Assembly: GCA_017448355.1 (NCBI GenBank)
Contig: JAFSLQ010000050.1
Coordinates: 33,161 to 97,160 of the forward strand
DNA length: 64,000 bases
DNA from: Clostridia bacterium
GTDB taxonomy: Bacteria; Bacillota; Clostridia; Christensenellales; Borkfalkiaceae
Direction: 5' to 3'
Part shown: piece after piece, positions 16,796 to 25,942 of the stretch
How the letters are laid out: every line of letters begins with the position of its first letter
Position numbering within the stretch: position 1 is the stretch's first letter
The notes under the pieces: generated by a model
Seen by the model: the letters and a program-made list of their open reading frames with translations, nothing else
Told to the model about the DNA's origin: nothing
The model's database searches: none
Position numbers and translations under genes: made by a program

Positions 16796-17560
16796 ATGAA
16801 GTTTGACACTTATGTTCTCGTACTGTGTCTGGTTGTTCTTATTGCAATTTCCGTTTTCTTCTCCGTGTTAATGTACGCAATAGTGAAAATGAACCTTATA
16901 ATGATTGACGGCGGGCTTTTAGATGACGAAATACAGGCGGAATACGATAAAAGTAGTCGCCGAAAAAATAGGTTCTTTCCACTTCTGTTCGGAAGAATAA
17001 TGCCGAGTATACTATGTTTTTTATTAATCGTTGCTTTTGTCTTTTCTATGACTATGAGAATAGAAGAAAAAAATTCACTTTTGCCGAAAGTGGTTAACAG
17101 CAACTCGATGTCGTGCAAGTCCGAAAAAAACGCCTATCTTTACGTCTACGAACTAAACGACCAAATAAAACGTTTCGATATTATTTTTTTGTCGGAAATG
17201 CCAAAGGAAACTGATATAAAACTTTACGATATAGTTGCATACGAAACGGTAGAAGGCTTTCTTATTATTCACCGAATAATCGGAATTAGTGAAGAAATGA
17301 ATAAAAAAACTTACATATTGCGCGGCGACGCTAACCCGTATAGCGACCCTATGGAGATAAATTATTCTCAAATGAAAGGCATTTATAAAGGAAACCGTAT
17401 AGCTCATATAGGCAGTTTTGTAATATTTCTCCAAACGCCCGTCGGTTGGCTATGCATAATTTTAATCGTGTTTTACACGATTGCGCTTCCGCTTGTGCGC
17501 CGAAAAATACAACGTGCAATTAATAAACGCGTCTTGATTATTTATCCTGAAATACAATAA
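16796..17560 (+). CDS. Signal peptidase I, SipW (ER/archaeal) type
   Basis: A 254-residue membrane-bound S26 peptidase. It has an N-terminal transmembrane helix (about 5-30), a second one (about 68-86) just before the catalytic Ser104 in NSNSMS, and a C-terminal helix (about 215-236). Box D reads FLIIHRIIGI, where His159 replaces the lysine general base of ordinary bacterial signal peptidases; this defines the SipW type. The conserved RGDAN segment (Asp178) follows. It probably processes the protein encoded just upstream. Confidence 0.87.
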   Translation: MKFDTYVLVLCLVVLIAISVFFSVLMYAIVKMNLIMIDGGLLDDEIQAEYDKSSRRKNRFFPLLFGRIMPSILCFLLIVAFVFSMTMRIEEKNSLLPKVVNSNSMSCKSEKNAYLYVYELNDQIKRFDIIFLSEMPKETDIKLYDIVAYETVEGFLIIHRIIGISEEMNKKTYILRGDANPYSDPMEINYSQMKGIYKGNRIAHIGSFVIFLQTPVGWLCIILIVFYTIALPLVRRKIQRAINKRVLIIYPEIQ

Positions 17561-17789
17561 AACCTTACGAGATTTTACAGGCGTTTGATTTTTGATTTTG
17601 CGAAAACTTGCGTGATTTTGCGGCCCCGCTAGGGGGTGTTTTACCGGGGTTTTTACCCCCCTACCCCCGTAGGCGTTCTCACTTTCTCACCAAATCAAAA
17701 ATCTTTTATATACAAAAAGTTCTTTCTAGCGAAAAAACTGAATAATCAAAATTAAATTGTTTTTATAATCAAATATAAATCTTTAAGGG

Positions 17790-18524
17790 TTAGTTAACGT
17801 CAAATATACCTTTGTGGGTTCTCAGTCGGTAACTACCGCCTGTTAACGTTATTACCTGACAGTTCTCTACGACTCTGTCAAGTAAGGTCTCGGCTGTTTG
17901 TTCATCGTAAAAGATGTCGCCCCAGCCTTCAAATGTTCTGTTCGTCGCAAGGATAAGCGACTTTCTTTTGTTTAAGGCGTCAATCTTCTTGTAAAGGGTA
18001 AGCGTCTCTTCTCGGCTTAACGGCGTATAACCTAGTTCGTCTATTATAACCACGTCGCAGTCTTCTACGTAGTCTAACTTGATTTTACTTTTCTTAACTT
18101 CCTGCTGTGTCTTTATAAGAAACAGCAATTCGTTAACCGTCGTATATACCACCTTTTTGCTGTTGCCTATCGCTTTTAGCCCGATTGCAATAGAGAGATG
18201 CGTTTTGCCCGTTCCCGCACTGCCTATTAAAAGCACGTTATATTTGTCTTCTATCCATTTCGTTTCCGATAATTTAGTTAAGTGCCACTTGGTCAGTTTT
18301 TCCTGTGCGTCCAGTTCAAACTCTTCCATCGTTTTTATAACGGGGAACTTGGCTCTTTTTATTAGCGTCTGTTCCTTATTACCGTCCCGTATCTCCTGTT
18401 CCGTCCGCAATACCTTTTCCAAAAACCGCCACTCTTTTTCCGTGCCATGTATCTCGTTTAAGCTTCTCGCAAGGTTAGTCAGACTTAACCTGTTCGCCAA
18501 ATCTTTTATTCTAGATAAGTCCAT
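17790..18524 (-). CDS. istB: IS21 ATPase helper protein IstB
   Basis: A 244-residue AAA+ ATPase of the DnaC/IstB type, which selects target DNA and activates the IstA transposase. Walker A is GSAGTGKTH (residues 101-109). Walker B lies in DVVIIDELGYTPLS, and sensor 1 in LILATNRTFEGWGDIF. It appears complete, which suggests a recently active copy. Confidence 0.95.
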   Translation of the reverse strand: MDLSRIKDLANRLSLTNLARSLNEIHGTEKEWRFLEKVLRTEQEIRDGNKEQTLIKRAKFPVIKTMEEFELDAQEKLTKWHLTKLSETKWIEDKYNVLLIGSAGTGKTHLSIAIGLKAIGNSKKVVYTTVNELLFLIKTQQEVKKSKIKLDYVEDCDVVIIDELGYTPLSREETLTLYKKIDALNKRKSLILATNRTFEGWGDIFYDEQTAETLLDRVVENCQVITLTGGSYRLRTHKGIFDVN

Positions 18525-20004
18525 CGTCAGCCTCCGTCAAAAGATTGTAGTTAGCGAGTTTTCTATACCTAGACGCAGTCCGTTTAGGCGCTATCTCTTT
18601 AAGGTTTCTTTCGCCCACCTGAATCAAGAGTTCCGAAAGCACTTCGGTAAAGCAGAACCTATTTTCACTCGAACAAGTCACTATTGCGGAAATTATATCG
18701 TCCTTTGAATACTGCTTTTCTATCTTATGCAACAGCCGTGCCTGTTCCTTTAAGTACCTAGGTTTTGTCATCTCTATCCTTTCGATAAACTTGACCACCA
18801 CACTGCTTGACTCGTACTTTTCCTTGGCTTTGTTAAAGTAGTTTTTGTCAATAGGTATCTCCCTTTCGATGTTCGCCTTGCCTTTACCTTGCAATAATCG
18901 ATGAGTAATAATCTTTTTGTCGGTCGCCACATCGATAATATTGAGTGCGTTGCCTTCGATTTCCAACTTTACTTTGTCCCCGATTTTGCATTTACTCGGC
19001 GGAACGGAATATCTGTTGTTTTTGTAGGTGATATAGTATAGGTCAGATACTCTTGCCACTCTCGTTTTGTTCAGGTCGATTTCTACGGGGTGGTGCTTTA
19101 TAAGTTTCGGCTGTTCTTTAACGAACAACTCCCGCGGCGTCTTTTTAGTCGCTTGGTGTATCTTGCCGTTGCCCGTTCTGTCCAGCCACGCTAGGCATTG
19201 ATTGTTTAGCGCATCTATCCCGCAATACTCTCTACCTTCAAGGAAGTTTTGCTTTACGAACTTTACGACGTTTTCCACCTTGCCTTTGCTGTCCGGGTCG
19301 TAAGGTTTACAAACCATCGCTTCAAACCCCGCCGTCCGTCTATAAGCGTCAAACTCTTTCGTGAATATTATATTCCCGCAGTTTTCACTTACCACCATCG
19401 TCCTGTCTTGGTCGTAAAGTATCCGTTTAGGCCTGCCGTCGAAATACTTAAAGGCAAGTTCGTGTGCATAGGCAAAAGTCAGCGAGTCGAACGGTTCTGA
19501 TAAAAAGTAAACGTATTTCATTCGACTGTAAGATAGCACCATACAGAAGAAATACACCCTGTTTACGCCTCCGTACATATTCGGCATTTGATACTGCCCG
19601 AAGTCTACCTGTGCTTCTTCGCCCATCGGCGTTTCTTCTACCATCTGCCGAACGGAAACTTTTTTGTCGGATAGCCCCATCCTTTGCTTTAGGCTTTTTA
19701 AGTACCGATAAAAAGAATTCATCGACGCAAGGTTTTCCGCGCCGACCCGTTCTTTCAGCCTATCGTGAATCACGTTTGCCGGGAGCGTACTGTTCTCGTT
19801 TATTATCTCGACGATAACGTCTCGGTACTTGCTGTATTCCGACTTGGTCTGGTCTTTTTCTTTAAGGAACACGTCTTCGGGCATATCCCAGTATTTATAT
19901 ATTACGTACTGCGTGTATTTCATTTTTAGGACCGCCTCGTTTCTCGTTATTCCCTGCTTTCTTAACTTCTGGATTTCCAAAAAATCCTTATACGTTATTT
20001 TCAC
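18511..20004 (-). CDS. istA: IS21 transposase IstA
   Basis: A 497-residue DDE/RNase H-fold transposase. It has an N-terminal helix-turn-helix (about 5-40, with RKQGITRNEAV) and catalytic residues in EAQVDFGQ, the ILYDQDRTMV strand and DSKGKVENVVKFVK. The C-terminal DNA-binding region is basic. The frame is intact and slightly overlaps istB. Its codon use is closer to the core genes than to the island. Confidence 0.95.
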   Translation of the reverse strand: MKITYKDFLEIQKLRKQGITRNEAVLKMKYTQYVIYKYWDMPEDVFLKEKDQTKSEYSKYRDVIVEIINENSTLPANVIHDRLKERVGAENLASMNSFYRYLKSLKQRMGLSDKKVSVRQMVEETPMGEEAQVDFGQYQMPNMYGGVNRVYFFCMVLSYSRMKYVYFLSEPFDSLTFAYAHELAFKYFDGRPKRILYDQDRTMVVSENCGNIIFTKEFDAYRRTAGFEAMVCKPYDPDSKGKVENVVKFVKQNFLEGREYCGIDALNNQCLAWLDRTGNGKIHQATKKTPRELFVKEQPKLIKHHPVEIDLNKTRVARVSDLYYITYKNNRYSVPPSKCKIGDKVKLEIEGNALNIIDVATDKKIITHRLLQGKGKANIEREIPIDKNYFNKAKEKYESSSVVVKFIERIEMTKPRYLKEQARLLHKIEKQYSKDDIISAIVTCSSENRFCFTEVLSELLIQVGERNLKEIAPKRTASRYRKLANYNLLTEADDGLI

Positions 20005-20078
20005 ATAAATACCTCCGTTTTATAATTTAATTGTTTTGATTTTCCCGTCCACTAGTTGTCCCCAACCGTGAACGCCTA

Positions 20079-20442
20079 TGCAATCATAGCCCCACCTCCT
20101 TTTGTACCATTTTATTTTACCAAAATATTTAAAAAAAGAAAACCGCACCGATTATTTTTTTAGTGCGATTTTTGATAAAATTATTTGGTTTCTCTAATAC
20201 CCTTTGCACTCTTGCATCCTTAAACCTATTTTTTGCCCAAAACAGTCAGTTTTGACGAATTTTTATCTCTTTTTTAACATTTTCTCGTATTTTAAGGTTG
20301 TAATCACTTTTGTAAAATCCTGCAACCTTGACCACTTTTTTGCAACCTTGAATAGACCAAAACCTACTGCTTTTAATTCTATAACCTAATAGTTTCTTTA
20401 CAATTTGAAACTATTAGTTTATAGTTTCAATATATAAAATTA
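20079..20442. other. Non-coding junction between IS21 and the defence island
   Basis: I see no credible gene here. It holds an imperfect hairpin (around 20145-20175), two copies of TGCAACCTTGA with an inverted AAGGTTG nearby (20297-20352), and a perfect 11-bp inverted repeat, CTAATAGTTTC-N10-GAAACTATTAG (20386-20417). That repeat lies 26 bp beyond the stop of the next gene and could end its transcript, though no U-tract follows. Confidence 0.5.
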
Positions 20443-20772
20443 TTATAATCCCAACATATCACATACTTCTTCCATTTCTCTAACTTCTGCACTATTATAA
20501 TCTATATGATCAAAGTAATCGACTGCCAACGCTCCATGTTTACAAAGGTTAAGCACTTTCTCCTCTTCTCCAGATAATAGTAGGTCTAACAAATATCCTA
20601 ATCGATTAAAACCAAATCGATTTATTTTTTCCATCTCTTTGTTACCTATTGGACAACCTGTTTCATGATAATTCTCTATTGGTCCTTCTCTAAATGCTAA
20701 GTTATAGAAACCCTTTGCTATTATATCAAGTTGCTTATAGTATGTTTTACCCTTTTTCATGTTATCGTTCAT
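20443..20772 (-). CDS. Hypothetical protein (109 aa)
   Basis: A 109-residue soluble, mostly helical, acidic protein that I cannot assign to a family. Visible features are GFYNLAFREGPIENYHETG, a cysteine in CPIGN, and a C-terminus rich in acidic residues with DYFDHIDYNSAEVREMEEVC. It is the last gene of the island and has AT-rich codon use like its neighbours. AAGGATTT precedes the ATG. An inverted repeat at 20831-20875 lies upstream, so the gene probably has its own regulated promoter. It could be a small regulator or a toxin/antitoxin partner, but nothing in the sequence shows this. Confidence 0.7.
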   Translation of the reverse strand: MNDNMKKGKTYYKQLDIIAKGFYNLAFREGPIENYHETGCPIGNKEMEKINRFGFNRLGYLLDLLLSGEEEKVLNLCKHGALAVDYFDHIDYNSAEVREMEEVCDMLGL

Positions 20773-20830
20773 AAATCCTTACCAACAATTTTCCCTATAA
20801 TATTAACACATTATATATGAAAGCATATAA

Positions 20831-20875
20831 CAACTTGTTTGTAATCTCACCTAATAAATTACAAACAAAGTTGTA
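20831..20875. repeat. Long inverted repeat upstream of the 109-aa gene
   Basis: ACAACTTGTTTGTAA (20831-20845) and TTACAAACAAAGTTGT (20860-20875) are complementary over 15 bp with one inserted base, around a 14-bp centre. It lies about 60-100 bp upstream of the 109-aa gene start, where an operator would be expected. No U-tract makes it a terminator. Confidence 0.6.
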
Positions 20876-20944
20876 ATTTTTGAAAAAAGTCGCCAACCAA
20901 GGTCTTTTTTAATTCTTTTAACCCCCTACCCATTGTATTGTCAT

Positions 20945-20976
20945 AAAAAAACGAGAAGAATTACATCTCCCCGCTT
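20945..20976 (-). terminator. Terminator of the defence operon
   Basis: On the minus strand AGCGGGGAGA pairs with TCTTCTCGTT (three G-U pairs) around a 6-nt loop, followed by TTTTT. It starts 26 bp after the SF1 helicase stop and ends the long defence transcript. Confidence 0.6.
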
Positions 20977-21001
20977 TTTTGTTTTATAAATTTTCAATTT
21001 A

Positions 21002-23713
21002 TCAACGTACCCTTTTTAATTTATATTTATTCGCTAATATTATTGCATCTTCTTTGTTATACATATAATGCATATTATCCAAAACATACTGCTCAGCCTT
21101 TTTAGTCCAATAAATGTGAAGTTTATTCTTGGCGCGAGTAATCGCTGTATAAAAAACATTATGTGAAATCATTTCTTCAATTCCATCAGTAATTACTATT
21201 TTGACCGAATCATATTCTAACCCTTGTGCCTTATGTATTGACGTGGCATAAGCAACTTGAAATGGAACAACATTAAAATCCTCTTTATCGTCATCATCTT
21301 TATTATTGAACTTGCCAACATAGAAACTAATAACGGATTTGCCTTGCTCTCTTTGTTCTTCTAAGTCAAATGCGGCTTGTTCGGCATCCAATTCATTAAA
21401 TACTTTATTTACTTCAATAACAAATTTAACTTTCCTGTCCTCTTCTATAATATCAACTATTTCTCCTTTTAAATTATTATAGATAAAAGGTGCAAACCTA
21501 TTGGTTCCATTAAAAATAATCGGATCTCCAACTTTATATCGTTCAACACCAAGTTGTATCATTTTCCCTTGATTATTATCTTGCAAAAATTTATTAATGT
21601 TATTTATCCCATATAAACCATCATAATTCAAACATAACACTATTTCATCTTTAGATAAATTATCAAAAATTGTTTTATCCATTGAAGAACAATAATGATT
21701 TATCTCCATAAAATCATACATCCTAGGATCCAAATCCCTTACCATCTTCCAAAGTTTTTTTAGTTCATTGTCTGCGCTTCTATATGTATAAGTTAACTCC
21801 GATGTTGCACTCTTTGGAATATATGAATATGCTATATTGAACCAATTACCAAATTTAATAGATTCAATTTGAAAAACATCACCCACTAGTACCAATAGCT
21901 TATATCTCGCTTTTGCAAGAATACTAGCCATGTCATAATTGCTTACCGTACTACATTCATCAATAAAAAGAATGTCGCATTCTACATAGTCTTTATCTAT
22001 GAAACTCTTTATTGTTGAATATTGTGCAAAGTTACTTTCTCCGATATTTCTTTTAAGGTTTTCTAGTGCGGAATGTGTATTTGTTAAATACAATTTACGC
22101 TTGTCCGCAAAAAACATCGAAATGTGCTTTATCATTGTTGATTTCCCAGTTCCTGCCGAACCAAATATTAAAGCGACTCTCGATGAAATGAACATGTTTT
22201 TTAGAGCATTCTCTTTTATTTCATCATCAATTTTATAAGAACTTGTTTTTAACCAATATTTAACTGAATTTCTATATCCGTCAAGTCCGCTTTTGGTTAA
22301 TTCAATTAATTCTTCTATTATATATTTTGCATCATTTTCATACCCAGATATATAATAAAAATTATTGTCTTTAACAATACTTCCATCTATTTGATGCTTA
22401 TAGTATAAAGTTGAGTTATATCTTTTAATCAAGTCTTCCTTTTTACTAAAACTTGGTAATTCTTTTTCTTTACTATATAGTTTTGCTTCTAGTTCGGTTT
22501 TATTTTTTATGATTCTCCCCAATAGTTCATGCTCTCTCCCGTATGCTCCAAAACATTCATACAGCTCAAATAAATTTGAAGAATGTCCTAATAAGTTTGA
22601 TGCAAAAGGCATTTTATCAAAAGGGATGCATCCATATTTCAGAAATAAATTTGATAATTTTTCATTTTGATGTAAAGCCAATTGTTCTCTAATAACCTTA
22701 TTATTTAATCTAAACAATAAATATTTGATAGTATTATATCCGGGCAGCCCATCCAATGCTCTACATGTTTTTATTCCATTAAGAATTGGAGTTGAATTTG
22801 CACCATTCCAAACTGTTCTAGTGATTACATCAAAATCCTCATCGTCTAATTCTAAAAAATCAATGAGATTTCTCCCCGTTTTTGTTAAATATAACATCAA
22901 CTTGGAATATTCAACATCATACGTAGAAACCTTTGTTGTATAGCCCAAAATCTTAAAAAAATTATTAAATTCACATGGTCTTATAGACACTTTAAATCCT
23001 ACAATGATTTGAATCATCATGCTGTGTTCAATAATATTAATATTGCTTTGCGTCGTCCTTAAATGTACTGCATAATATGTAGGTATATTTAGTTTTGAAA
23101 ATGCAATTATTCTATCAAATTTGCTTGCTTTATTGTCCGCTTCTAACAAAGTATATTCATAATATTTTTCGCCATCAACTCTAAATATTTTTTTCTTAAT
23201 AATGTAGAATCTATGTGTAGGGCTTTCGTTAATTGAAACAATTTGTTTCTCTTGTATTCTAACAGATATTTTTTGATAATATTCTTTTAAGGTTTCATCT
23301 TCATCTAATGGCAAATCTTCTATATTACTTAACACATCTAAATTGAATTCTTTTTTTAAAAATTTTTTACATTCAGTTAAAAAATCATAATACCTCCAAA
23401 GCAACCTAATACAGGCGTCTGGCTCAGCAGTTAAGTGAGAATCTGACACTTCTAAATAATTATGAAATTTCCTTAAAAAAGAATATTCATCTCGTCCTTT
23501 GATAAAAGAAATCGCTTTTTTAGTACAATCATGTGAAAATTCAGCTTCATAATTTATGCTATAAACTTTTAAAATTATAGCTTCAACAAAATTTCTCAAC
23601 TGTGCAACAACATTTTGTGCAAGTAAACCATCATCATTGAGTATTTCTCTTTTACTGATATTGGTACATATTGTTCTATCAACTTTTATTATATTCTCAT
23701 CAAATTTATCCAC
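21002..23713 (-). CDS. SF1 (RecD2/UvrD-like) DNA helicase of a defence system
   Basis: A 903-residue protein. About the first 500 residues are of unknown fold. A superfamily 1 helicase follows: Walker A FGSAGTGKST (about 517-526), Walker B DILFIDECST (about 583-592), a GDVFQIE motif III and TYTYRSADNE motif IV. C-terminal motifs are the AYATSIHKAQGLEYD (motif V) and VFYTAITRAKNKLHIYW (motif VI) typical of RecD2-type helicases. It starts at GTG, 89 bp after the ABC ATPase gene, and precedes a terminator. Helicases of this type accompany some ABC-three-component systems, so it may process DNA for the effector nuclease. The long N-terminus may sense the target. Confidence 0.85.
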   Translation of the reverse strand: MDKFDENIIKVDRTICTNISKREILNDDGLLAQNVVAQLRNFVEAIILKVYSINYEAEFSHDCTKKAISFIKGRDEYSFLRKFHNYLEVSDSHLTAEPDACIRLLWRYYDFLTECKKFLKKEFNLDVLSNIEDLPLDEDETLKEYYQKISVRIQEKQIVSINESPTHRFYIIKKKIFRVDGEKYYEYTLLEADNKASKFDRIIAFSKLNIPTYYAVHLRTTQSNINIIEHSMMIQIIVGFKVSIRPCEFNNFFKILGYTTKVSTYDVEYSKLMLYLTKTGRNLIDFLELDDEDFDVITRTVWNGANSTPILNGIKTCRALDGLPGYNTIKYLLFRLNNKVIREQLALHQNEKLSNLFLKYGCIPFDKMPFASNLLGHSSNLFELYECFGAYGREHELLGRIIKNKTELEAKLYSKEKELPSFSKKEDLIKRYNSTLYYKHQIDGSIVKDNNFYYISGYENDAKYIIEELIELTKSGLDGYRNSVKYWLKTSSYKIDDEIKENALKNMFISSRVALIFGSAGTGKSTMIKHISMFFADKRKLYLTNTHSALENLKRNIGESNFAQYSTIKSFIDKDYVECDILFIDECSTVSNYDMASILAKARYKLLVLVGDVFQIESIKFGNWFNIAYSYIPKSATSELTYTYRSADNELKKLWKMVRDLDPRMYDFMEINHYCSSMDKTIFDNLSKDEIVLCLNYDGLYGINNINKFLQDNNQGKMIQLGVERYKVGDPIIFNGTNRFAPFIYNNLKGEIVDIIEEDRKVKFVIEVNKVFNELDAEQAAFDLEEQREQGKSVISFYVGKFNNKDDDDKEDFNVVPFQVAYATSIHKAQGLEYDSVKIVITDGIEEMISHNVFYTAITRAKNKLHIYWTKKAEQYVLDNMHYMYNKEDAIILANKYKLKRVR

Positions 23714-23802
23714 TGTATGTTTTTACCCTATATTACCTATTAATTTTGCTAAGTTTATGTCCAACATGCTTTGCTTTTCATATTACTTTATTTTATTATC
23801 AA

Positions 23803-25533
23803 TTAATTACGTTTATTGTGCATCTTGTTAAACCCGTTTGAAAGATCAACAAATTTTTCTCCATCATCACCAATCTTAAGATTTCGTGTTGACACTATAA
23901 ATAATTGAACACCTAAATCTTTTGATATATTTTTTAGCAATTCACAAACGTTTGGATAACATGTCTCAGTATCGTCAAATGGTTGATTTAAACCATCAAT
24001 AAATATAAATTGCATTAATGGAAAACCTTGAAAATGCTCATTAACAACTTTAAATAAACCCAAATAAGCAAGAATTTGCCATGTTGTCATCCGAGCATTA
24101 CTACCTGGATAATAAGATACAACTTCTTTTTTATCTCCCTTATTAATATTCTTTTCGCCTGATATAGAAACAGCTATAGGGTTAAACTTAATTTTAAACC
24201 CTGATATATTTGAATCTTCTTCCGAAAATTTTATATCTTGTAATTTTGCATACACATCATTAATCCAATGATTAAATTCATTTACTAATGTGTCTGCAAA
24301 CTCTTTATTTAACCTTTTAATTTCTTTTTTGTTTTCATTAACCTTTTCTTCATAATTCTTAATTTCATTAATGTTAGCAATTTTAGATATTTCGGAAAAG
24401 TATTGTTCTATTACCCCTATTTTTTTTAGTATTTCCCCGTATTCAAACCTGTTTAAGCCAACACTGCATTCTTTAATTTGCTTATCGATTTTATATTTTT
24501 TTGCTTCTATTGCATCAATTGTTCTAGTAAAATCCTTTACCGACAATATATCATTTTCTTGAGCCTGCTTTTCTAGAATAGAATTAATTTCTTCAAGATA
24601 TTTTGCATAACTACCATCATATTCTAAAATCTCCTTAAAAGCCCCCAATAACTTATTTGATCTTTCATTTCTTGATTTTAGTTTTTGAGACTGTTGTTCT
24701 AAACTCCTTTGATATTTTATTTCTTCAGCCAAAGCACAAGATATTCTCATTAATACAGCCAAATCACTATTTGATGTTTTTGAATTATCTTTATCTCTCA
24801 AGAAATTTTCTTTAAATTTAATAAAAGCCTTTTTATTTTCTTCTAGGCTTCCAGTTGAATCCAGTTGTAAATCAAGCATATTATTTTTTATTAAACTAAT
24901 AAAATAATTGTATCTTGCAACTTGATCTGCATGCATTTTTATTTCTTGTTCAAAGTTTTCATTTTCCTTTTCTAATTCAGAAATCCTTTTAATATTTTTA
25001 TAATTAAATATAAATGAAATTAATTTTCTAATACGTGTTTGATTATAATATGTATCAGTGCTTAAAAATAAATTAGAAATATTCCCCAAATCTTTTTCAT
25101 TTAAAAAATTTAAAAATGAGAACGCTCTACATGTTAAATGTTCATCAGCATATTGGTAAAAATCTTCTAAATATCTATTATCTCCTCTATTTATAAAGTA
25201 TGTTAGTTCTTTTTTATAAAGTTCACTTGACGTTTCAACAAACATACTGCCAGAAGATTTTTTATATGAATAAATATTGTCTACACTTCTCTTTAAGTAT
25301 AAATAGTCATTATCGTGTATCAAACAAATTTCTATGGCCTGAACATTGTCTAGCCCCTCATATGCACCCAAATTAAAATCATCTTTAGCTAGAACAAAAT
25401 CAATCGCTTTGACCATAGCAGTTTTACCAACATTATTTGTCCCATAAATATAATTTACCTTATCAAAAGAATAAATTGTTGGGGCAACATCACTATACGA
25501 ATAAATAAGTTTAACATCATTAATTTTAAACAT
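23803..25533 (-). CDS. ABC/SMC-type ATPase of an ABC-three-component (ABC-3C) system
   Basis: A Rad50/RecN-like ATPase of 576 residues. Walker A is GTNNVGKT (about 31-38). A long coiled coil with lysine/glutamate-rich heptads occupies about 180-400, and a signature-like SNARMTTWQILAYLGLF lies near the C-terminus. Walker B is FIFIDGLNQPF and an LFIVSTRN switch segment follows. Such ATPases clamp DNA and activate a linked effector. The ATG at 25533 is preferred to a TTG two codons earlier because of ribosome binding site spacing (GAGG, 9 nt). It overlaps the middle-component gene by 8 bp, so the proteins are probably made together as a complex. Confidence 0.8.
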   Translation of the reverse strand: MFKINDVKLIYSYSDVAPTIYSFDKVNYIYGTNNVGKTAMVKAIDFVLAKDDFNLGAYEGLDNVQAIEICLIHDNDYLYLKRSVDNIYSYKKSSGSMFVETSSELYKKELTYFINRGDNRYLEDFYQYADEHLTCRAFSFLNFLNEKDLGNISNLFLSTDTYYNQTRIRKLISFIFNYKNIKRISELEKENENFEQEIKMHADQVARYNYFISLIKNNMLDLQLDSTGSLEENKKAFIKFKENFLRDKDNSKTSNSDLAVLMRISCALAEEIKYQRSLEQQSQKLKSRNERSNKLLGAFKEILEYDGSYAKYLEEINSILEKQAQENDILSVKDFTRTIDAIEAKKYKIDKQIKECSVGLNRFEYGEILKKIGVIEQYFSEISKIANINEIKNYEEKVNENKKEIKRLNKEFADTLVNEFNHWINDVYAKLQDIKFSEEDSNISGFKIKFNPIAVSISGEKNINKGDKKEVVSYYPGSNARMTTWQILAYLGLFKVVNEHFQGFPLMQFIFIDGLNQPFDDTETCYPNVCELLKNISKDLGVQLFIVSTRNLKIGDDGEKFVDLSNGFNKMHNKRN

Positions 25534-25942
25534 ATTCAATTACCTCTTTTATAAAATCTTCATCGCTTATCTTTTGAATGTCACTCAATGCTCTTTTTAT
25601 TAGTTGGGTTTTTAACAAACAATTATCGCCTTCATAGTTGGGGGTTTTTATCTGCTTAATCAACCCATTACTAATGTCAATCATATTTCCTTTTTCCAAA
25701 CACTTAAAACAATCAAGTATATAAGTTAATTCTGTTCGTTTTCGTTCGAGCCCCAATTTTACACCCGATAGAATAAGATCAATTAAGCCATGTTTTCTTG
25801 ATGTCCCCTCGTAAAAATCTTCTAGATTAATTAACGAAAGAGAAATAAATATGACTTTTATAATTGAATATTCGTTATATTCAAATATTAATTGACAAAT
25901 TACTTCGTAATATTTCGCTCTTTTTTCTATTTCAGTCTTCAT
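25526..25942 (-). CDS. ABC-3C middle component-like protein
   Basis: A 138-residue helical protein between the effector and the ABC ATPase, with overlaps of 11 bp and 8 bp on its two sides. It has no catalytic motif. The size, helix content (for example a GLIDLILSGVKLGLERKRTEL stretch cut by short loops) and position match the middle component of ABC-3C systems, thought to bridge effector and ATPase. The ATG at 25942 is chosen because GGGGAG lies 6 nt upstream. The family call rests mainly on context. Confidence 0.65.
   Translation of the reverse strand: MKTEIEKRAKYYEVICQLIFEYNEYSIIKVIFISLSLINLEDFYEGTSRKHGLIDLILSGVKLGLERKRTELTYILDCFKCLEKGNMIDISNGLIKQIKTPNYEGDNCLLKTQLIKRALSDIQKISDEDFIKEVIEYV

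Larger units (their letters stand above)
17670..20078 (-). mobile_element. IS21-family insertion sequence
   Basis: It contains the istA/istB pair, overlapping by 14 bp as usual for IS21. TAGGCGTTC at 17670-17678 recurs inverted at 20070-20078, and shared AATCAAAA/TTAAATT stretches lie further inside at both ends, so the ends are placed here approximately. The exact termini and any target duplication could not be fixed. The left flank (17620-17670) is unusually C/G-rich with runs of five to six C or G. The element sits at the border between core-like genes and the AT-rich defence island. Confidence 0.7.

Noticed and set aside
17620-17670. G/C-run region left of IS21 as a terminator
   Set aside because: Several C and G runs can pair in more than one way, and no U-tract follows a unique stem.
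20297-20352. Short repeats TGCAACCTTGA as a CRISPR array or iteron origin
   Set aside because: Only two direct copies plus one inverted partial copy, with unequal spacing and no cas or replication gene nearby.
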